A DNA stretch of 64,000 nucleotides, taken from assembly GCF_902141855.1 (NCBI RefSeq), contig NZ_CABFVH010000006.1, positions 62,001-126,000 of the forward strand, in the 5' to 3' direction. Origin of the DNA: Methylobacterium dankookense (GTDB taxonomy: Bacteria > Pseudomonadota > Alphaproteobacteria > Rhizobiales > Beijerinckiaceae). The position numbers and the translations under genes were made by a program. Below are positions 1-8,311 of the stretch, piece by piece; the first letter of the stretch is position 1; each line of letters starts with the position of its first letter. The notes under the pieces were generated by a model, which had not been told where the DNA came from, did not search any database, and worked only from the letters and a program-made list of their open reading frames with translations.

Positions 1-2
1 AT

Positions 3-2735
3 ACCACGGCCTCGCAGTTCGTGGCCGAGAACAAGATGATGGTGGCCCTGTTCAGGCACCTGTCGCGCATCGCCGCGCGGGTCGTCTTCGAGCATCCCTA
101 CATGGCGCCCCTCGCGGAAGTCGTCGAGACGAAGTTCGTCTATGCCGCCCATAACTGGGAATTCAACCTGGAGGAGAAGCTGCTCCAGTATCACCCGGAG
201 CGGACCGAGATCCTGAACGTTGCGGCGCAGGTCGAGGACTTCTGTGCCACGCAGTCCGAGCTGATCGTCTCGGTCGCAGAGAGCGACCTGACCGGCATCG
301 TGCGGTCGAGCATCGCGCGCGGCGCCCTGTCCGGACCCGGCAGCATCGTCATCCGGAACGGCGGCGAGGATCCCGTCCCGCGTGAGCGCTTCGGCAAGAT
401 CGCCTTCGCACGGCCCTACATCGTCTTCCTGGGATCGGCCCACCCACCCAATATCGACGCCGCGCGCTTCGTGGTCGACAGGCTCGCCCCGGAGCTTCCG
501 GCGGTCGATTTCCGCTTCATCGGCTCGGTCTGCGACTGCCTGTCGTCGGCCAGTGCCAACGTCATCCTGCACGGCGTCGTCGATCGCGAGGAGAAGTCCC
601 GCCTCCTCTACGGAGCCGGGATCGCGCTCAATCCGATGATGGAAGGGAGCGGCTCGAACGTAAAGCTGGCTGAATATCTCGGTCACGGCGTGCCGATCGT
701 CTCGACGCCGTTCGGCGCGCGCGGCTTCGATGCGCAGATGCGCGACTTCGTGACGGTCGTGCCGCTGGAGGAGTTCGCCGCCAGCTGCCGGACGCTGATC
801 GACCGCCCGGTCGATGCGGCGAAGCGCGACGCCGCGATCGCCTATTTCCATGAGGCCCTGTCCCTCACCTACCTGGCCCGGCAGTTCGGCGAATCGCTGA
901 AGGATCTGGGCCGGCCGAAGAAGCGGATCCTGGCGGTCCTCACCCGCTACAACGACCCGCCGCTGGGCGGCGCCGAGGTCCACATGCTGGAATTCCTCAA
1001 GGCGTTGTCGCGGGACGGGCGCTATCACGTCGACGTCGTGACGCCGGACATCTCGCGGATCACCGACCAGTCCCGCTTCCTCTCCACCTTTGGCGAGGGC
1101 GGCACGACCTCCGTGCCGACCGGCCTGGAGCGCGTGCATTGGGCGCGCTTCCCGCTCGACGCGCGGTCCAAGGCCGACGAGGATCGCACCTACACGATGG
1201 CGGCCCATAATTGGGACGCGCAGCTGCTGCTCGACGAGGCGCGTATCCGGTACCTGTCCCGCGGCTCGACGCATGTCGGCCTCGGCTGGGGCTGGCACGA
1301 TCCGGAATCGTGGTCCGGGCGGCCCGTGCGCTGGGCGAGCTATCAGGCGATGCTGATGACCCGCGAAGCCGGCCTGGTCGTCGTGCACGGAACGGCGCCG
1401 CGGCGGACGCATCTGCGGTTCGTGAACGAGAACGACGATCTCATCCTGCAGGTGACGGTGAGCGGATCGTTCAACGTCAAGGTGGATGCGAGCCGCAGCC
1501 AGGCGGTCAAGATCGTTGCCTCGACCGAGCGTGACCCGATCGACCGCGATCCGCGGCCCCGCGCCTATGCGGTCGATTTCGTGCAGATCGGCGACCAGGT
1601 GATCGATCTCGTCGAGAATCCCTGGACGTTCGACAATCCGACCGAGGCGATCGACTTCTACTATGGCAGCCAGAACATCCGGGCGGATTTCGGCGCCAAT
1701 CTGGGCGCCTCGCGCGGACCGTTCTGCGACAGCCTCAGGCTCTCGGTCGAGGCCGTCATCGGCGACTACGATCTGGTCGTGACGCACAACCCGGTGCTGA
1801 AGCACGTGAGCGACACCATCGCGGCCGCCAATGCGGCCGGCGTCCCCTCGGTCCTGGTGCCGCACCTGCACCTCGACGACGATTACTATCACTTCCCGGA
1901 CATCCTGGACGCGACCCGGAACGCGACGCTGTCGCTCCTGTCGCCGAGCAGCCTGTGCCGGCTCTTCAACGCCCATGGTGTCCACAACGTGCGTCACCTG
2001 CCGGCGGGCGCCGCCTTCGCCGAGCCCGACCGTGAGGCCGTGGCCGAGTTCGAGCGCCTCTACGATTCCGCCGTTCCCTTCTTCGTGGTGCTCGGCCGGA
2101 AGAACCCGACGAAGAACTACCGCTCCATCATCGACGCCGTCGGAGTGCTCAACAAGCGGCACCGGGTGAACGTGGTGATGATCGGCGCCGACGAGGACGG
2201 GGTCCCGGTCCAGCAGAGCTGGGTGCGGTATCTCGGCTGGAAGTCGACCGGCGTCGCCGCGGCCGCTCTGAAATCCTGCCTGGGCCTCGTCACCATGAGC
2301 CGCAGCGAGAGCTTCGGCATCATCGTCGCCGAGGCTTGGCTCGCGGGCGCGCCCGTCGTCGCGAACCGCAACTGCGCCGCCTTCTGCGATCTCATCGAGG
2401 ACGAGGTCAACGGGCTGCTGGCGGACGATGCCGAGCTCCCGCAGGTGCTCGAGCGCCTGATCGCCGAGAAGGATCTGGCGGGGCAGCTGGTGGCGGCGGG
2501 ACGCCGGGAGGTCGAGAAATATCGCTGGAGCGCCGTCGGCGCGGAGTTCGTGGCGATCTGCGACACGGTCATCGCGGAGCGGGCGGGGACGACCGCCGGA
2601 CGCGGCGCCGAGCCGCCGGCCGTGCGGCGGATCGAGCCGACCGGCGGCGGGATCGCCAGGAGCGAGGCGGGCATGGACGTGGCGCCCGCCCGCCCGCCGC
2701 TGCGGAGGCCGGTGGCGAGCCCGTTGGACGCCTGA
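3..2735 (+). CDS. Double-domain glycosyltransferase (GT4-like), 5' partial
   Basis: Likely transfers sugars during surface polysaccharide assembly at the cytoplasmic face of the membrane. The frame is open to the left edge, so the true start lies outside; the first in-window start is a GTG at 21. Counted from there, residues 1-300 form one glycosyltransferase with a donor-site stretch near 210-230 (GSGSNVKLAEYLGHGVPIVS). Residues 305-880 form a second, with the E-x7-E type motif ESFGIIVAE near 763. Residues about 430-560 are not typical GT4 sequence and look like an inserted beta-rich module. The C-terminal 50 residues are Pro/Arg/Ala-rich and probably disordered. The next gene follows after about 100 bp. 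The fold assignment is confident; sugar specificity cannot be read from the sequence. Confidence 0.85.
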   Translation, partial: TTASQFVAENKMMVALFRHLSRIAARVVFEHPYMAPLAEVVETKFVYAAHNWEFNLEEKLLQYHPERTEILNVAAQVEDFCATQSELIVSVAESDLTGIVRSSIARGALSGPGSIVIRNGGEDPVPRERFGKIAFARPYIVFLGSAHPPNIDAARFVVDRLAPELPAVDFRFIGSVCDCLSSASANVILHGVVDREEKSRLLYGAGIALNPMMEGSGSNVKLAEYLGHGVPIVSTPFGARGFDAQMRDFVTVVPLEEFAASCRTLIDRPVDAAKRDAAIAYFHEALSLTYLARQFGESLKDLGRPKKRILAVLTRYNDPPLGGAEVHMLEFLKALSRDGRYHVDVVTPDISRITDQSRFLSTFGEGGTTSVPTGLERVHWARFPLDARSKADEDRTYTMAAHNWDAQLLLDEARIRYLSRGSTHVGLGWGWHDPESWSGRPVRWASYQAMLMTREAGLVVVHGTAPRRTHLRFVNENDDLILQVTVSGSFNVKVDASRSQAVKIVASTERDPIDRDPRPRAYAVDFVQIGDQVIDLVENPWTFDNPTEAIDFYYGSQNIRADFGANLGASRGPFCDSLRLSVEAVIGDYDLVVTHNPVLKHVSDTIAAANAAGVPSVLVPHLHLDDDYYHFPDILDATRNATLSLLSPSSLCRLFNAHGVHNVRHLPAGAAFAEPDREAVAEFERLYDSAVPFFVVLGRKNPTKNYRSIIDAVGVLNKRHRVNVVMIGADEDGVPVQQSWVRYLGWKSTGVAAAALKSCLGLVTMSRSESFGIIVAEAWLAGAPVVANRNCAAFCDLIEDEVNGLLADDAELPQVLERLIAEKDLAGQLVAAGRREVEKYRWSAVGAEFVAICDTVIAERAGTTAGRGAEPPAVRRIEPTGGGIARSEAGMDVAPARPPLRRPVASPLDA

Positions 2736-2831
2736 TCCGGGAGGCCGCCGCTTCGGCCGCTCGCGCGCCGGAGGGGGGTCCACGCACCGGGATCGATCAA
2801 ACCGCTTTGAGGCCTCGATCCGGGGATCGGC

Positions 2832-3230
2832 ATGAGTCTGCAGGATTTCGGCAAAGTCAATTGGTGGCTCAAGGACGAAGACAAGCAGAATTTCGGCGAT
2901 TATCTCGGCTATATCCTGGGTGAGGCGATCTTCATCCGGCCGGTGCGCGAGCATTGCAGCTACAGGATCGTCGGCAGCGTGATCGCGGATTGGGACATCA
3001 ATCTGGACCTCGCCCGGCCCGGGGTCCGGCCCGACGAGACGATCGCGCTCTGGTGCTGCGGCGCGCGCACGGAAACCGGGGTGAGCGAGGAGAGCCGGCG
3101 GCGGATCGTCACCTACGGCGTCCGCGGCCCGCTGACCCGGGACGTCCTCGGCCTGCCAGCCGATACGACGCTCGCCGTCAGGGCCGTCCCGCGCAAGCCG
3201 AACGCGGTCGAGATGATGGCCAGACCGTAG
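2832..3230 (+). pseudogene. Polysaccharide pyruvyl transferase-like, N-terminal fragment
   Basis: The first about 113 residues read like the N-terminus of polysaccharide pyruvyl transferase family proteins (NFGDYLG, IVGSVI, a CCGAR motif, then SEESRRR and YGVRGPLTRDVLGLP). These proteins are normally about 300 residues or more. Here homology stops after LPADT near 3170 and the frame runs out 20 residues later at 3230, through sequence that belongs to a glycosyltransferase on the other strand. The gene has therefore lost its C-terminal two thirds. The start at 2832 has only a weak GGGGATC upstream. It was probably once part of the same surface-polysaccharide operon as the preceding glycosyltransferase. 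Confidence 0.7.
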
Positions 3231-4165
3231 GCCGCGCTCTCCAGGATCTTCAGGTTGACGCCGCTGCCCGACCGGATCGGGTTCAGGGCAACATGCGCGT
3301 GCAGCAGCAGTTCATGCCGCTTCTCGTCGGACACGAAGCCGTGCGCCGTCAGGTTCGTCCCGTACGTGCCGGCGGCGAGGCAGCTCCCGAAGATGTCGAA
3401 CTGCACGTCCGGGAATTGCGGCGCAAGCGTCTCGATGATGAAGTGCGCGGCTTCCGTGTTCGGCGGGTGCTTCGAGCCCCCGAAGACCACGCGCAGCGGG
3501 CCGCCCGAGCGCGGCTCCTTCTCGACGCGCTCCTGATCGATGGCCCGGTACACGATGCACCGCTCCGCCGAGGGGCGCAGATCGGCCTCGAAGGCCGTCA
3601 TGTCCTCCGTCGAGCAGGCGCCGACGACGTCGGCATTCCGCAGCAGCTTGCGCTCGAGCTCGTCCACGTAGTCGTAGAGGCCGCCCTCGGCCTCGGCAGG
3701 ATACTGCGACCTGACGAAGTATTGCTCGACGTTCTGTGAATTATAGAACCTGACCTTGCTGTCCATCCCGAGGAACAGGTCGTAGGTCAGCGCGTAGGGC
3801 GAGTCATGCATGATGACATCGGCCCAGTCATAATACTCGAGGTAGATCTCGTGCAGCGCCGTCACGGTCTCGCCGAGCTTCGCGACGCAGACATTCGAGA
3901 TGTCCGCATGGGCGGCGGCATCGGCGTGCTTCGCCCAGATCGCGTGGAAGCGCGCCTCCTTGGGGACGCGGATCTCCTTGAAGCGCAGGTTGTGGCGGTG
4001 GGTCACCGGCGCGGCCTCGGCCACCTCCGCCGACGACAGGAGGACGACGTTATGGTCGCGGCTCAGCGCGTTCAGAAGCCCGTAGAGCCCGAGCTCGCCA
4101 CCGCTGGAGCTCGGCAGGAAGGACGGGAAAAATGAAAGCGCCAAAATATTCAACGGCTTGTCCAT
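3113..4165 (-). pseudogene. Glycosyltransferase family 4-like, C-terminally truncated
   Basis: From the ATG at 4165 (GTGGGG just upstream) the protein begins MDKPLNILALSFFP, a typical GT4 N-terminus. It continues through FGGSKHPPNTEAA and the donor-site stretch GSGVNLKILESAAYGLAIIS. It then breaks after TAFGLRG near 3190 and runs out at 3113 in sequence antisense to the pyruvyl transferase fragment. About 350 residues are present, and the last 60-80 expected for the family are missing. It is clearly related to the first half of the large glycosyltransferase at the left edge (shared HPPN and GSGSN/GSGVN blocks). Truncation in this fold removes part of the nucleotide-sugar domain, so it is probably inactive, though the remaining frame is intact. 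Confidence 0.7.
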
Positions 4166-4250
4166 TTTCCCCACTTCTGCTCGAGCCTGCCCCGGACCCT
4201 GTCCCAACCCGGCGGCACGACTTTCCTGACTTGCCCGGATGGACGCCGAA

Positions 4251-5036
4251 TCAAACTTGCTTCAGAGGCGTGACCGTCGACACGACGCGCGAGAGGCTGA
4301 CAAGGGTCGATTGCATCTGCCCGATGTCGTGCGACAGGGAGTTGCTGCGCACGAGGAGATTGATCGACATCAGATCCGCCAGCGCCTCGGAACTCTGGAC
4401 GGGCGCGTTGAACTTCGTCAGGGACAGTTTGAGCCGACCGAATACCCCCTGGCCGAGTTCCAGATAGGGCCCGATCGCCTTCTTCAGCGTTTCCGGATCG
4501 GCGCCGCTGCGCTCCGCGACCAAGCCGATGACGTCGCGGATCCGAAGCCGCTGGACGGAACAGGCCGAGAGCGTATCCGTGACGTCGTCGATGGCCGGAA
4601 ACTGCCCCGATGCATGCATGAACAGGCTGACGATCAGGGCCGCCGGCCGAGAGCGCGCCGCGAAGTTGATGTTGATGCCCGCGAACAGGGCGGAGAATAC
4701 CTCCTCCGGGCTCACCTTGCGAGACCGGCGCATCTCCATCAGGAGGAGGGAGAAGTCGTCATTGTATCGCTGAAGTATGCCGGCCCATTACTTCAGATCA
4801 TCCGGACGATCGATGCTGCTGCCGAACGAGAGCTGGTGACAAAAATTGATCGCATCGGAGGTCGTAACGGAATTTTTCTTTGGCACACCCCCGCTCGAGC
4901 CCACCTTCGAGACAGCGGCGATCGGCGCCGTTCGAGATGTGCCGACTCGATGATGCAGCTTCCGGGACAGGTTTTCTCGGATGGGATACATGAGATCGCT
5001 GTCTTCTATTGAAATTCTGAAAGATCTTAACTGCAT
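4251..5036 (-). pseudogene. Unrecognised ORF pair in one frame, split by a TAA
   Basis: Two ORFs on the minus strand (5036-4788, 82 codons; 4739-4251, 162 codons) are in the same frame and separated only by a TAA at 4788-4790. The codons after the stop (WAGILQRYNDDFSLLL) read on smoothly into the downstream ORF. The downstream part looks helical and protein-like (SPEEVFSALFAG, MSINLLVRSNSLSHDIGQM); the upstream part is less convincing and lies in lower-GC DNA. I do not recognise a family. It may be one gene killed by a nonsense mutation, or a 162-residue gene starting at the ATG at 4739 with unrelated sequence before it. The surrounding decay of surface-polysaccharide genes favours a remnant. 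Confidence 0.35.
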
Positions 5037-5471
5037 TGGCAGTTGGATTTTATAACTGACTTAACGTTTAAATGCCTAATCCGGCAGCCGATAGCTGGCC
5101 TGCGATTGACAGAATGTAAATCCGATGTCAAGAGTTTGACCCGATATCCGATCCTGTAGCACCGATTAAATCGCTGTCGGTGCGGAATGCCACCAGTCGC
5201 GCGAGGCATGCCGGATCGCGTCCAGTTCTGGGCTGGTATGCGCCGGTCGGGAGCGCAGCGTTCAGCGCAGCAGAGGTCGATCCGTTCTAACCGGAACGCA
5301 GCGAAGGCTCCCGGGCGAACGGCCGAGCAACGGCTCCCATGGTCGCATCGATCCCGTAGCTTTCTCGAGCATCGGGATCGGCGTTACGGCGCGCAGGCAT
5401 GGCATCAAGTGTGATTCCAGAAATCGGCAATTCTGGAACTATGCTTTTGAGCGCTGAAATTTTGCCTTCGC
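5037..5471. other. Gene-free stretch, AT-richer
   Basis: This stretch of about 430 bases has no convincing gene. The part nearest 5040-5170 is clearly lower in GC than the rest of the window and could carry a promoter for the minus-strand ORF that starts at 5036. No RNA gene, operator or repeat was recognised. Confidence 0.4.
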
Positions 5472-6230
5472 TCAATAATGATGATCCAGTGAGATTTTTC
5501 CGCCCCCGAGATCGCACACCTGGGAAGAAGCGGACGGCTTCAGAGAAAACACATGCCCGGAATCGTATTTCGCCTCCACCCGATCGCCGGATGCAGAGGA
5601 AAGACTCACATTGGACAGAATGATCACAATGTTCGGCCTCAGCTCGGCCTCGGCGCGCAGATCGTCTTGATATCTGTTCCGCTCCTTGCCGAACCGGGAC
5701 ACTTGCGCAGGGGTCATGTAGACGGCGAAGCCATACACGGCATGGTGCTCCGTGGGCTGAGCGATGTCGCCGTGGCCGAACCGCAAGCGCAGCGCGCGGC
5801 GCGCCAGCCTTTGGTTGGCCAGGCGCCAGAGCGGCCGCTTGGCCCCGGCGAAGTGCAGGCGCCATACGGGGCCGGGCTTTCGTCCCTCAGCTCGGCCATA
5901 GCGGAAGTAATGCCATAACGGATCTGCTCCATCCGCGACGACATCCGGGTTGTTCTCCAGATACCAAGCCCGATCAAAGGACGGGTGCGGCTCCGCTCCC
6001 ATTGCAATGCCGTGAGTCTGATAATGCTCCGTCGGGTCACCCGGCACGGATCCGACCTGGCTCAGGTAATATTCCGTATCGAAGACTGCACAGGGGTTTC
6101 TCTTTTCTCCAGCGCCGATGCGAAGAAAATGTCCGTGCGGATCGAGACCGCTTTCCTTGACATCTGGATAGGAGTCGGTATAGTATTTTTCATCAAACAA
6201 TTGAAATCTATTTTGTTTCTTAAAGAACAT
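5472..6230 (-). CDS. Tandem-repeat protein of glycosyltransferase/rhamnan-synthesis N-terminal type, probable fragment
   Basis: Starting at the ATG at 6230 (MFFKKQNRF), the protein has three consecutive copies of a repeat of about 40 residues, F-x2-x-YY/WYL-x5-DV...DP-x2-HY/HF...G-x3-GRxP. Copies lie near residues 10-50, 52-90 and 92-130 (FDEKYYTDSYPDV, FDTEYYLSQV, FDRAWYLENNPDV). Such repeats usually form the N-terminal part of large glycosyltransferases or rhamnan-synthesis proteins in surface polysaccharide clusters. Here the frame ends at about 250 residues without a catalytic domain, so this is probably a decayed or truncated member. The final 60 residues are low in recognisable features. 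Confidence 0.6.
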   Translation of the reverse strand: MFFKKQNRFQLFDEKYYTDSYPDVKESGLDPHGHFLRIGAGEKRNPCAVFDTEYYLSQVGSVPGDPTEHYQTHGIAMGAEPHPSFDRAWYLENNPDVVADGADPLWHYFRYGRAEGRKPGPVWRLHFAGAKRPLWRLANQRLARRALRLRFGHGDIAQPTEHHAVYGFAVYMTPAQVSRFGKERNRYQDDLRAEAELRPNIVIILSNVSLSSASGDRVEAKYDSGHVFSLKPSASSQVCDLGGGKISLDHHY

Positions 6231-6390
6231 CCCCGACTCCCGCATACGAAAATTTGCCTACCTCATTGATTTCGGCGCCACTCCGCCTCGATAATAGCGA
6301 AGCCGGAAGATGACAACAACCCGCCCGGATTCATCCGGCCGACGTTGTGCAGAGGGCGCCGAAGCAATGGCCCGAGCCCGGAAGGAATAG

Positions 6391-6700
6391 CCGGCTCAGA
6401 GCCTGCCAGCGGTCGCACCGGCCGGCGATACGTCCGTCGTCACGATCAACGAGATCCTGCAGGAGAAGGGACCGAACGCCTCCTTGCTCCTCGTCAAAAT
6501 CGACATCGAGGGCTTCGAGAGCGAGCTGTTCGCGTCCAACACGGAATGGGTCGACAAGGCGTTCGCGATCATCATCGAGATCCACGATGATCGACTGCCC
6601 GGCCAGCACAGCAGCCGCGCGATGCAGCGAGCCCTGTTCGGCCAGGGTGGCTACCGCATTTCCACCCTCAGGTTGTCGCACCTGCCAGGGCGGCACCGCC
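6391..6700 (+). pseudogene. FkbM-family methyltransferase, internal fragment
   Basis: Following a stop at 6388-6390, the frame reads VVTINEILQE...LLVKIDIEGFESELF...AFAIIIEIHDD. This is the characteristic late part of FkbM methyltransferases (KxDIEGxE followed by IxxEIH). The N-terminal half, with the SAM-binding glycine-rich motif, is absent, and no start with a ribosome site is present; the first TTG is at 6484. The tail after about 6680 becomes Arg-rich and is not family-like. It is best read as a remnant left by the same rearrangements that broke the neighbouring polysaccharide genes. Confidence 0.65.
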
Positions 6701-6770
6701 GCGCCGGCGTCGGGCGCTTCTGCCGACGAACGTCCCCCGAGGCCACGCGGGTGATCTCAGCGGACCACGC

Positions 6771-7100
6771 CTACCGCGCGTCGAATTCGGTCACGTCGAA
6801 GCACAGGTTGATCGGCCCGCCTTGCTGGGGCTGAATTCGGGCGAGCTCGTAAGAGCGGCCACGCTCGCGCGTGAACCCCTTCTCGATCGGGCGCGCGCCG
6901 GGAAAGTGTCTGGCCATCCAGTCGCGCTGCGCGCGGGCGGATTCGGATGCGGTCCTCGCACCCCTGACGACCAAGGCCGTGGCGCAGCTCAGACCGTCGC
7001 CCGAATAGCCGATCTGGCTGCCGGCGCTCTGAGCCAGCGCCGGCAACGCAGGGAGCAGAGCCAGCGCGGCCAATGCCCAGCGGCAGCGCCCGTCACGCAT
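6771..7100 (-). CDS. Small exported protein, possible immunity partner
   Basis: The 109-residue product begins MRDGRCRWALAALALLPAL and has a clear Sec signal peptide ending near ALAQSAG. The mature part (about 85 residues) has two cysteines (GLSCATALV and INLCFDVTEF) that could form a disulfide, plus a Trp/Arg-rich centre. The ATG at 7100 overlaps the last codons of the metallopeptidase gene by 8 bases, so the two are co-translated. Small periplasmic proteins ending in a C/YFDxxxF-type motif occur in my recollection next to antibacterial effectors, which suggests an immunity role. That role is inferred from architecture, not demonstrated. Confidence 0.65.
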   Translation of the reverse strand: MRDGRCRWALAALALLPALPALAQSAGSQIGYSGDGLSCATALVVRGARTASESARAQRDWMARHFPGARPIEKGFTRERGRSYELARIQPQQGGPINLCFDVTEFDAR

Positions 7101-7575
7101 CGTCGCTGTGATCCAGGACCTTGCCATAGACAGCCTTCTCGTAGGCATTGCCTTCTTCGTTCGAGGGATCGCCGCTGACCGCGTCGTCGACACCGTCCTG
7201 CGCGTCCGCCCAATGCGTCAGCTCATGCAGGAGCGTCACGCCCAACAGATAGACGCGCTTGCCTTTGGTCGTCTTCACGAGGCCCCCGCCGGCCTCGAAC
7301 TGCTCCACCAAGGCCTTGTCGACGCGCAGAACGTTGCTTCCCCAACTGTAGCAGCCAAAGGACTTCTTGCCGGCGCATATCAGGTTGTCGACGACCTGGA
7401 TGGTCGGTTGATTGCCCCATTTCAGCGCTTTCTTGATTGTCGCGCCCGATGTCTTCCCGGACAGTTTCTGAACGGCGCTGACGATCGCGTTGACGTTCGC
7501 GACTTCCGGCATGTTGATGCGCACGTAGTAATGCAGCTTCGGAAAAGCTTTGATGGTCTGCTCGTCCATGGTCAT
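7093..7575 (-). CDS. Zinc metallopeptidase, toxin-like (HELTH)
   Basis: A 160-residue protein without signal peptide or membrane segments. The zincin motif HELTH lies at residues 117-121, followed by WADAQDG; acidic residues in NEEGNAYE (139-146) could supply a third metal ligand. The start at 7575 is fixed by an excellent AAGGGAGG six bases upstream; a longer frame back to 7785 lacks such a site. The size, the late HExxH-W and the C-terminal position resemble metallopeptidase toxin domains of polymorphic or secretion-system effectors. I recall Tox-MPTase3-type domains as the nearest, but this could not be checked. The gene just downstream encodes a small exported protein, as in effector-immunity pairs. 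A housekeeping peptidase cannot be excluded. Confidence 0.7.
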   Translation of the reverse strand: MTMDEQTIKAFPKLHYYVRINMPEVANVNAIVSAVQKLSGKTSGATIKKALKWGNQPTIQVVDNLICAGKKSFGCYSWGSNVLRVDKALVEQFEAGGGLVKTTKGKRVYLLGVTLLHELTHWADAQDGVDDAVSGDPSNEEGNAYEKAVYGKVLDHSDDA

Positions 7576-7945
7576 GGGCAGCCTCCCTTGAGTTGCGCAG
7601 GCTTTGCGCATCTCCGATTCGGAAACTACTGCGGGGATTTCTAAACTTTGGTGCGTCGTCGCACAAGCGGCGACACGCCGACTGTCTTTGCAGCGGAGAT
7701 GACAAGCTCTTCCAATCGCAGCGATCTTCTGCGCGGGCTGTAAATCTTGTCCGGATTCTTCGCTCCGCGCCACTCCTGCGGGCATCCGGGACCGGGGGTG
7801 GCAATAGTCTCTCGACGATTGTCGACTTCGATATCGACGCTCGGAGCCTGCTCGAGCGCCTGATGTCAGGCCGGGTTGTCGAGGGCGTTGGCGACCATGA
7901 GGCTGGCACCGCAGGCGAGGCGACCGGCGCGCTCGCGGTCTCGGC
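7576..7945. other. Gene-free stretch upstream of the metallopeptidase
   Basis: No credible gene was found in these 370 bases. It should hold the promoter of the metallopeptidase operon on its left side. A short minus-strand reading ending GASLMVANALDNPA near 7866 looks protein-like but has no start, ribosome site or recognisable family. Confidence 0.35.
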
Positions 7946-8014
7946 CAAGCCCGCGCGGCGCCTGAGCGAAGGCGACATCCGCCATCCCGAAGGGATCACC
8001 CGGATGTCGTATGA
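7946..8014. repeat. 69-bp direct repeat, copy 1
   Basis: These 69 bases recur at 8052-8120 with a single C/T difference (7962 versus 8068). The repeat begins CAAGCCCGCGCGGCG and ends CCCGGATGTCGTATGA. The two copies flank a perfect 16-bp hairpin. The spacing between copies is 106 bp. Confidence 0.95.
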
Positions 8015-8050
8015 TACCGCGTCCGGTTGATCGGACCGGACGCGGTATCA
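8012..8050. repeat. Perfect 16-bp inverted repeat between direct repeats
   Basis: The left arm TGATACCGCGTCCGGT (8012-8027) and right arm ACCGGACGCGGTATCA (8035-8050) pair perfectly around a 7-base loop (TGATCGG). It lies exactly between the two 69-bp direct repeats. It would form a very stable hairpin in RNA or single-stranded DNA. There is no T-tract, so it is not a standard terminator. It could be a REP-like or mobile palindromic unit. Confidence 0.95.
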
Positions 8051-8051
8051 G

Positions 8052-8120
8052 CAAGCCCGCGCGGCGCTTGAGCGAAGGCGACATCCGCCATCCCGAAGGG
8101 ATCACCCGGATGTCGTATGA
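8052..8120. repeat. 69-bp direct repeat, copy 2
   Basis: Second copy of the 69-bp repeat of 7946-8014. It directly abuts the transposase remnant on its right, which suggests the repeat and hairpin arrived with, or inserted into, an old insertion-sequence end. Confidence 0.95.
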
Positions 8121-8235
8121 GCCAGCCGAAGGTCTGCTCAGCGACCCGGCGCCGCTCCAGCACGAGGAAGCCCTTCCGATCTGGGTCCGTCTCGACGACG
8201 CGGTGACGCATGCCGTGAAGGTTGCGGTAGGGCGG
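8121..8235 (-). pseudogene. IS5-family-like transposase remnant
   Basis: The minus strand encodes KGFLVLERRRVAEQTFGW (8175-8122), preceded by RHRVVETDPDR. This matches the conserved C-terminal block of IS5-group transposases (usually GFxVLPRRWVVERTFAW, around the catalytic Glu). Only about 38 codons remain, without a start. The end is cut by the 69-bp repeat at 8120. It marks a past insertion-sequence event in the accessory patch. Confidence 0.6.
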
Positions 8236-8311
8236 CTGCAAATCCGGGGGCTGCAAGCCCGCCGCGCTCGGCTTCCGGACCGGCGTCGGCCTCGGCCTGG
8301 CGGCGGGCGCG

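Noticed and set aside
5187..5414. Short frames in the 5.0-5.5 kb gap
   Set aside because: No start context or family; Arg-rich composition.
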